Origin: Clostridia bacterium
GTDB lineage: Bacteria; Bacillota; Clostridia; Oscillospirales; Acutalibacteraceae
Direction of reading: 5' to 3'
Length of the DNA: 64,000 nt
Assembly: GCA_017466365.1 (NCBI GenBank)
Contig: JAFTUG010000002.1
Span: 62,001-126,000 of the forward strand
In this document: in pieces, positions 60,735-64,000 of the stretch
How the letters are laid out: each line of letters opens with the position of its first letter
How positions within the stretch are numbered: the stretch's first letter is position 1
Translations under genes and position numbers: made by a program
The notes under the pieces: model-generated
Database searches by the model: none
What the model was told of the DNA's origin: nothing
The model's input: the letters and a program-made list of their open reading frames with translations, nothing else

Positions 60735-62984
60735 TCATATTTTATAACTGTATTTACCGCCGTTAACGGTTTCGTCAATTTTATCGCCGAGAATAATTTT
60801 TGCATTTGCACCGTCGGGAATTTCAATTTCAACATTGAAACGTCCGTCGGTATTTTTATTCCACTTAACTGAAAGTTTACCGAGCGGTGTTTCGATTGAA
60901 GCTTTTGCAAATTCAAGTCCGCAGTAAAGCTCGGGTTTAACGGTGAATGAACGGTAACCGTCACGAATATCTCTTATGCCTGCAATATGAGTAAAAAGAG
61001 CTTCGTCATATGTTGCAAGGAAATAGTGGTCCTGCGAGCGGGTGGTTTTCTCCCATGCCTCCCATGCACTGTCGGCGCCGCATTCTATCCAGTAGCCCCA
61101 GCTCGGATATGTTGTTTGCGTAAGAACCCTATAAGCGATATCAGTATAGCCGTTATCAAAAAGTACAGGCAAAATGAATCTTGTGCCCGTGCAGCCTGTG
61201 TCGAGGTGATAATCCTTCTCTGTAATATCTCCTGCAAGATTTTCAAGAACAGCCTTTTTATGTTCTTCGGGAACAAGTCCGAAGGCGAGTGGGAGAAGAT
61301 TTGAGGTCTGTCTGTATTTAGTGCGTACTCCAAGCTCTCTCCAGTAGGTTGTCTGATAAATTCCCTCGTCGGAAAGGAAAAATTTCTTGTTGAATGCATC
61401 GTATATGTTTTTTCTTGCCGCTTCATATATTCCGATATCTTCGGTTTTTCCGAGCTTTTCGGCAATGTATATCATGGATTCAAGCATACGGTAAATGAAT
61501 GCCGTGCAGCAAATTTCAGCGCCTTCGGAAGGGTCGGGCTGGATTTCGTCAAGCTCTCCTCCCGAAGGGGAAAGCCAGTCGGAAAGACCCCTTGTGCCCC
61601 ATGTCCAATCAAGAGATTCGAGTTCCTCAATGTCATTGAGTGCGAATTGTTTTAAATCAGGATAAATCTCGCTTGCGTATCCGGTATTGTTGCAGTAATT
61701 TATAAGCGCTTCAACTCCAAAAACGAAGATTGTGTTCCATACAGGTGAATTTCCGATGCCCCAATCAGCTGCGGGAACTATAACGGGAACTTTTTCGTAT
61801 TCCTTAAAGCAATCGTCCATGATGTTGATGAAGTTTTGCATATATTTATCCATATCGAAGTTCAGCATCATCACATGCAGTGCGCAGTTTGCATCGCCGA
61901 GCCAGCCGTTTTTCTCCCATACGGGGGTATCTGTAGGTTTGCTCTGGAAATTATTGAGCAGAGTGCGCTGCATAAGAGCATGAAGCTTATTGATAAGCTC
62001 GTTTGAGCATGAAAATTCCGATACGGATTTAACATCGTTTGCAATTCTGTAAAATGTAATGTTTTTGTTTGTTATTTCGTACGGACTGCCGTCAATTTGG
62101 ATATACTTAAAGCCCTTGTAGCTGTATTTCGGTTCAAAAACATTCTCTTCGCTGCCTGCAATAAAGTTATCCTGCTGAATATAGCAGTCGGGCCACCATT
62201 CGGCATTATGACCTTCGTCTATGCCTATTTTCTGAAGATAACCGTCAGCTTTGAGTTTTTCGCCGTAAGTAACGGTTATTTTTGTTCCTTCGGGAATATC
62301 AAGAGAAATCTTTGCCCAGCCTGTTATCATTTCGGGCGCGGTGATAACATAGCTTCCGTTTGGCATAAGCTTTATTTCTTTCGGCTCGAATTTACTGATT
62401 CTTCTTATGTAAGGCTCATCCTGAAGCTTAAGACTGCCTTTCGGAGCATCAACACAAATTGCGTTTTCCCAAGTGAATTCTTTGCGTCTTAAATCGTGGG
62501 TTTCTCCGTAATATATGCTGTTTGCAATAACGGGTCCGTCAAGGGTTACAAGCCATGATTCATCGGTCAAAATTGTATCTGTCTCGCCGTTGTCATATGT
62601 AATTGCCAAATCTGCAATAAGTTTAGGCGAAGACCTCCATGAAGCCTTGTCCCAATCCCATACACCTGTTGTTTCATTGAAAAAATAGTTGCCGAGTTCA
62701 ACGGTAATTTCATTCTCACCGTTAACAAGCAAATCGGCAATATCAAATTCTCTGTAAAACACGGTTTGGCTGTATTGTGAATGAGCGGGATTTAAAACCG
62801 TGTCGTCCGGGAGCTTGCCGTTGATTTTAAGCTCAAAAAGACCGAGACCGCAGATTTTTATATTTGCTGCAAAAAAATTTTTTGAAATATTAAATGTTTT
62901 TTTGAATATGGGAGCAAATCTGTCCTCGATAGTCATTTTTGCTCCGATCCATTTTCCGTTAAGAATATTATTGCCTGTGTTCAT
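60735..62984 (-). CDS. Glycoside hydrolase family 78 alpha-L-rhamnosidase
   Basis: A 749-residue inverting rhamnosidase. The N-terminal beta domains (about 1-320) include GKWIGAKM, YYFNE-type strands and WDWDKASWRSSPKLIA. The (alpha/alpha)6 barrel has KPTDTPVWEKNGWLGDANCA, which holds the Asp-x4-Glu-x6-Asp triad of the family, PAADWGIGNSPVWNT, and TYPSWGYWIECGADSAWEAW near the end with the general-base Glu. No signal peptide. Likely substrates are rhamnosides from pectin fragments or flavonoids. The frame extends to 63047, but the ATG at 62984 with GTGAGGG is chosen. It is divergent from an esterase-like gene. Confidence 0.92.
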   Translation of the reverse strand: MNTGNNILNGKWIGAKMTIEDRFAPIFKKTFNISKNFFAANIKICGLGLFELKINGKLPDDTVLNPAHSQYSQTVFYREFDIADLLVNGENEITVELGNYFFNETTGVWDWDKASWRSSPKLIADLAITYDNGETDTILTDESWLVTLDGPVIANSIYYGETHDLRRKEFTWENAICVDAPKGSLKLQDEPYIRRISKFEPKEIKLMPNGSYVITAPEMITGWAKISLDIPEGTKITVTYGEKLKADGYLQKIGIDEGHNAEWWPDCYIQQDNFIAGSEENVFEPKYSYKGFKYIQIDGSPYEITNKNITFYRIANDVKSVSEFSCSNELINKLHALMQRTLLNNFQSKPTDTPVWEKNGWLGDANCALHVMMLNFDMDKYMQNFINIMDDCFKEYEKVPVIVPAADWGIGNSPVWNTIFVFGVEALINYCNNTGYASEIYPDLKQFALNDIEELESLDWTWGTRGLSDWLSPSGGELDEIQPDPSEGAEICCTAFIYRMLESMIYIAEKLGKTEDIGIYEAARKNIYDAFNKKFFLSDEGIYQTTYWRELGVRTKYRQTSNLLPLAFGLVPEEHKKAVLENLAGDITEKDYHLDTGCTGTRFILPVLFDNGYTDIAYRVLTQTTYPSWGYWIECGADSAWEAWEKTTRSQDHYFLATYDEALFTHIAGIRDIRDGYRSFTVKPELYCGLEFAKASIETPLGKLSVKWNKNTDGRFNVEIEIPDGANAKIILGDKIDETVNGGKYSYKI

Positions 62985-63017
62985 ATTGCCCTCACTTCTT
63001 TCGGTAATATACTTGTA

Positions 63018-63047
63018 AGTATAAACCCGGAGAATAAGAACCGTCAA
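63018..63047 (-). promoter_or_regulatory. Promoter of the GH78 gene
   Basis: Minus strand TTGACG (63047-63042), 18 nt, TATACT (63023-63018), 33 nt ahead of the ATG. Confidence 0.7.
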
Positions 63048-63054
63048 GATTTAA

Positions 63055-63083
63055 TTGACATTTAAATATAATTGGTGTAATCT
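63055..63083 (+). promoter_or_regulatory. Promoter of the alpha/beta hydrolase gene
   Basis: TTGACA (63055-63060), 17 nt, TAATCT (63078-63083). It is back to back with the GH78 promoter, 7 nt between the -35 boxes. Confidence 0.6.
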
Positions 63084-63116
63084 TATTATGGGTAAATTTG
63101 AAAAAGAGGTGAATTT

Positions 63117-64000
63117 ATGCTCGCAAAAATCACATCCTTTTTTATGTCGGTAATTATTTTCTTTGCAGAAGTATTGGGGGTGCCGGTTATGACTTCTGAA
63201 AACTATATTTATTATAATCTTTCCTATGGTGAACACGAACGTCACACAATCGACCTTTGTATACCGAAAAACACTGAAGAAGCAGGACTTGTGCTGTATA
63301 TTCACGGTGGTGCATGGATTATGGGAGATAAGGAAATGTACCGTGACACAATAAAGGAAATCAGTGAAAAATTCGGTGTTGCATGCGCTGCAATGAACTA
63401 CAGATATATCTGTGATACCGTTGATATTAATGACATTATGGACGATGTTGATGCGGCGATGAATCGCATTAAAGAAACAGGCAAAAGGCACGGCGTAGAT
63501 ATTAACCGCTCAATTCTTACGGGCGGGTCTGCGGGTGCAAATCTTGCTTTGCTCTATTCATATTCAAGAGTTGAAAATTCCGCAATCCCACCCGTTGCTG
63601 TTATGAGCGACTGCGGTCCTACCGACCTTTCGGACGATTATTATTTTTATAATTCCGAGCTTGGCAAAGGCAACGCCATTGGTGATAAAGCATTTATCGA
63701 GCAGCTTCTTTCATGGGCGTGCGGCAAGAAAATAACATACGAAACAAGAGATGAAGCGATTGAAGAAATCAAGAAGGTTTCACCGCTTTATTATGTTAAT
63801 GAAAACACCGTTCCCACCATTATAAATCACGGTATTGTTGATGATATTGTTCCTTTCAGAAATGCACAGTCACTTGATGCAAGGCTTACCGAGTATGGCG
63901 TTGAGCATTATTTCAATATTTATCCCAATTCAAGCCACGGATTGGATAAAGACCCCGAATGTTCCGAGAAGGCTCAACAGCTTTTTTATGAATTTATCAA
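63117..64000 (+). CDS. Alpha/beta hydrolase (carboxylesterase/BD-FAE type), 3' end cut by window edge
   Basis: 294 complete codons without a stop up to the window end. The N terminus has a hydrophobic stretch (about 5-24) that may be a signal anchor. The hydrolase domain shows the oxyanion-hole HGGAW (His63), the nucleophile Ser138 in GGSAGAN, Asp242/Asp243 in GIVDDIVPF and His274 in NSSHGLD, a complete catalytic set. The family includes feruloyl/acetyl esterases acting on plant polysaccharides, which suits the divergent rhamnosidase, but lipid or drug-ester substrates are equally possible. The ATG follows AGAGGTG. Only the last residues appear to be missing. Confidence 0.85.
   Translation, partial: MLAKITSFFMSVIIFFAEVLGVPVMTSENYIYYNLSYGEHERHTIDLCIPKNTEEAGLVLYIHGGAWIMGDKEMYRDTIKEISEKFGVACAAMNYRYICDTVDINDIMDDVDAAMNRIKETGKRHGVDINRSILTGGSAGANLALLYSYSRVENSAIPPVAVMSDCGPTDLSDDYYFYNSELGKGNAIGDKAFIEQLLSWACGKKITYETRDEAIEEIKKVSPLYYVNENTVPTIINHGIVDDIVPFRNAQSLDARLTEYGVEHYFNIYPNSSHGLDKDPECSEKAQQLFYEFI

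Noticed and set aside
1..64000. tRNA, rRNA, CRISPR arrays, insertion sequences
   Set aside because: No intergenic space larger than about 300 nt exists, and the larger ones (15555-15851, 40934-41199) are explained by a riboswitch region and a palindromic element; no regular spaced repeats or transposase motifs were seen.

Overview
The window looks like a chromosome segment of a spore-forming, fermentative gut-type Clostridium relative (Firmicutes, probably Oscillospirales/Ruminococcaceae). The reasons are moderate G+C, near-consensus sigma-A promoters with 16-18 bp spacers, GGAGG/GAGGTG ribosome sites, a yunB sporulation gene, pyruvate formate-lyase under a ZTP riboswitch, a GAAC-N4-GTTC LexA box, class 1B PyrD/PyrK, and many cytoplasmic glycosidases. 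No rRNA, tRNA, CRISPR array, transposase or phage gene was seen.

Layout. 1-1684: aconitase, cut by the window edge, divergent from 1871-7441, a complete pyr operon (pyrC-K-D-F-E-B-I) ending in a terminator. 7538-12589: a five-gene operon (Dabb protein, GH43, domain-swapped GH3, AhpD-like protein, mycofactocin-type SDR). 12628-15749 (minus): pflB-pflA behind a consensus promoter, ZTP aptamer and terminator. 15852-24267 (minus): hisZ-G-D-C-B-H-A-F-IE followed by a sialate-lyase-like gene. 24364-26441 (minus): a DtxR-type regulator, a lipoprotein and yunB. 26571-27466: two small membrane proteins. 27494-29506 (minus): a TetM-like GTPase. 29649-32412: a CrtI-like flavoprotein with an FNR/2Fe-2S reductase. 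32499-33621: an AT-rich divergent pair bounded by two related palindromes. 33639-33955: a small SOS-regulated gene. 33952-38211: divergent GH127 and GH92 genes with interlocking promoters, followed by a DUF2804 gene. 39375-48866: response regulator, kinase, ABC ATPase, two giant FtsX permeases and an Ig-like exported protein. 49013-54908: GHL6-type hydrolase, lipase, CLC transporter and ADP-ribosylglycohydrolase. 54990-56414: glutamine synthetase. 56530-60699: an AT-rich surface-glycan operon (cytidylyltransferase, two LicD, acyltransferase, glycosyltransferase). 60735-62984 (minus): GH78. 63117-64000: alpha/beta hydrolase, cut by the window edge.

How it fits together. The metabolic core (pyrimidine, histidine, formate, glutamine, aconitase) sits beside a scattered set of glycosidases for arabinose-, mannose- and rhamnose-containing oligosaccharides. 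None of these has a signal peptide, so they probably act on imported oligomers, although no sugar transporter is present here. Histidine synthesis releases ZMP (AICAR), the ligand of the riboswitch in front of the neighbouring pflB, which suggests a metabolic link. The most system-like and least described element is the 9.5 kb two-component/FtsX/Ig-like module. The SOS-controlled 80-residue protein and the AT-rich cassettes also deserve attention. Starts were chosen by hand from ribosome-binding sites; family assignments are by motif recognition without database searches.
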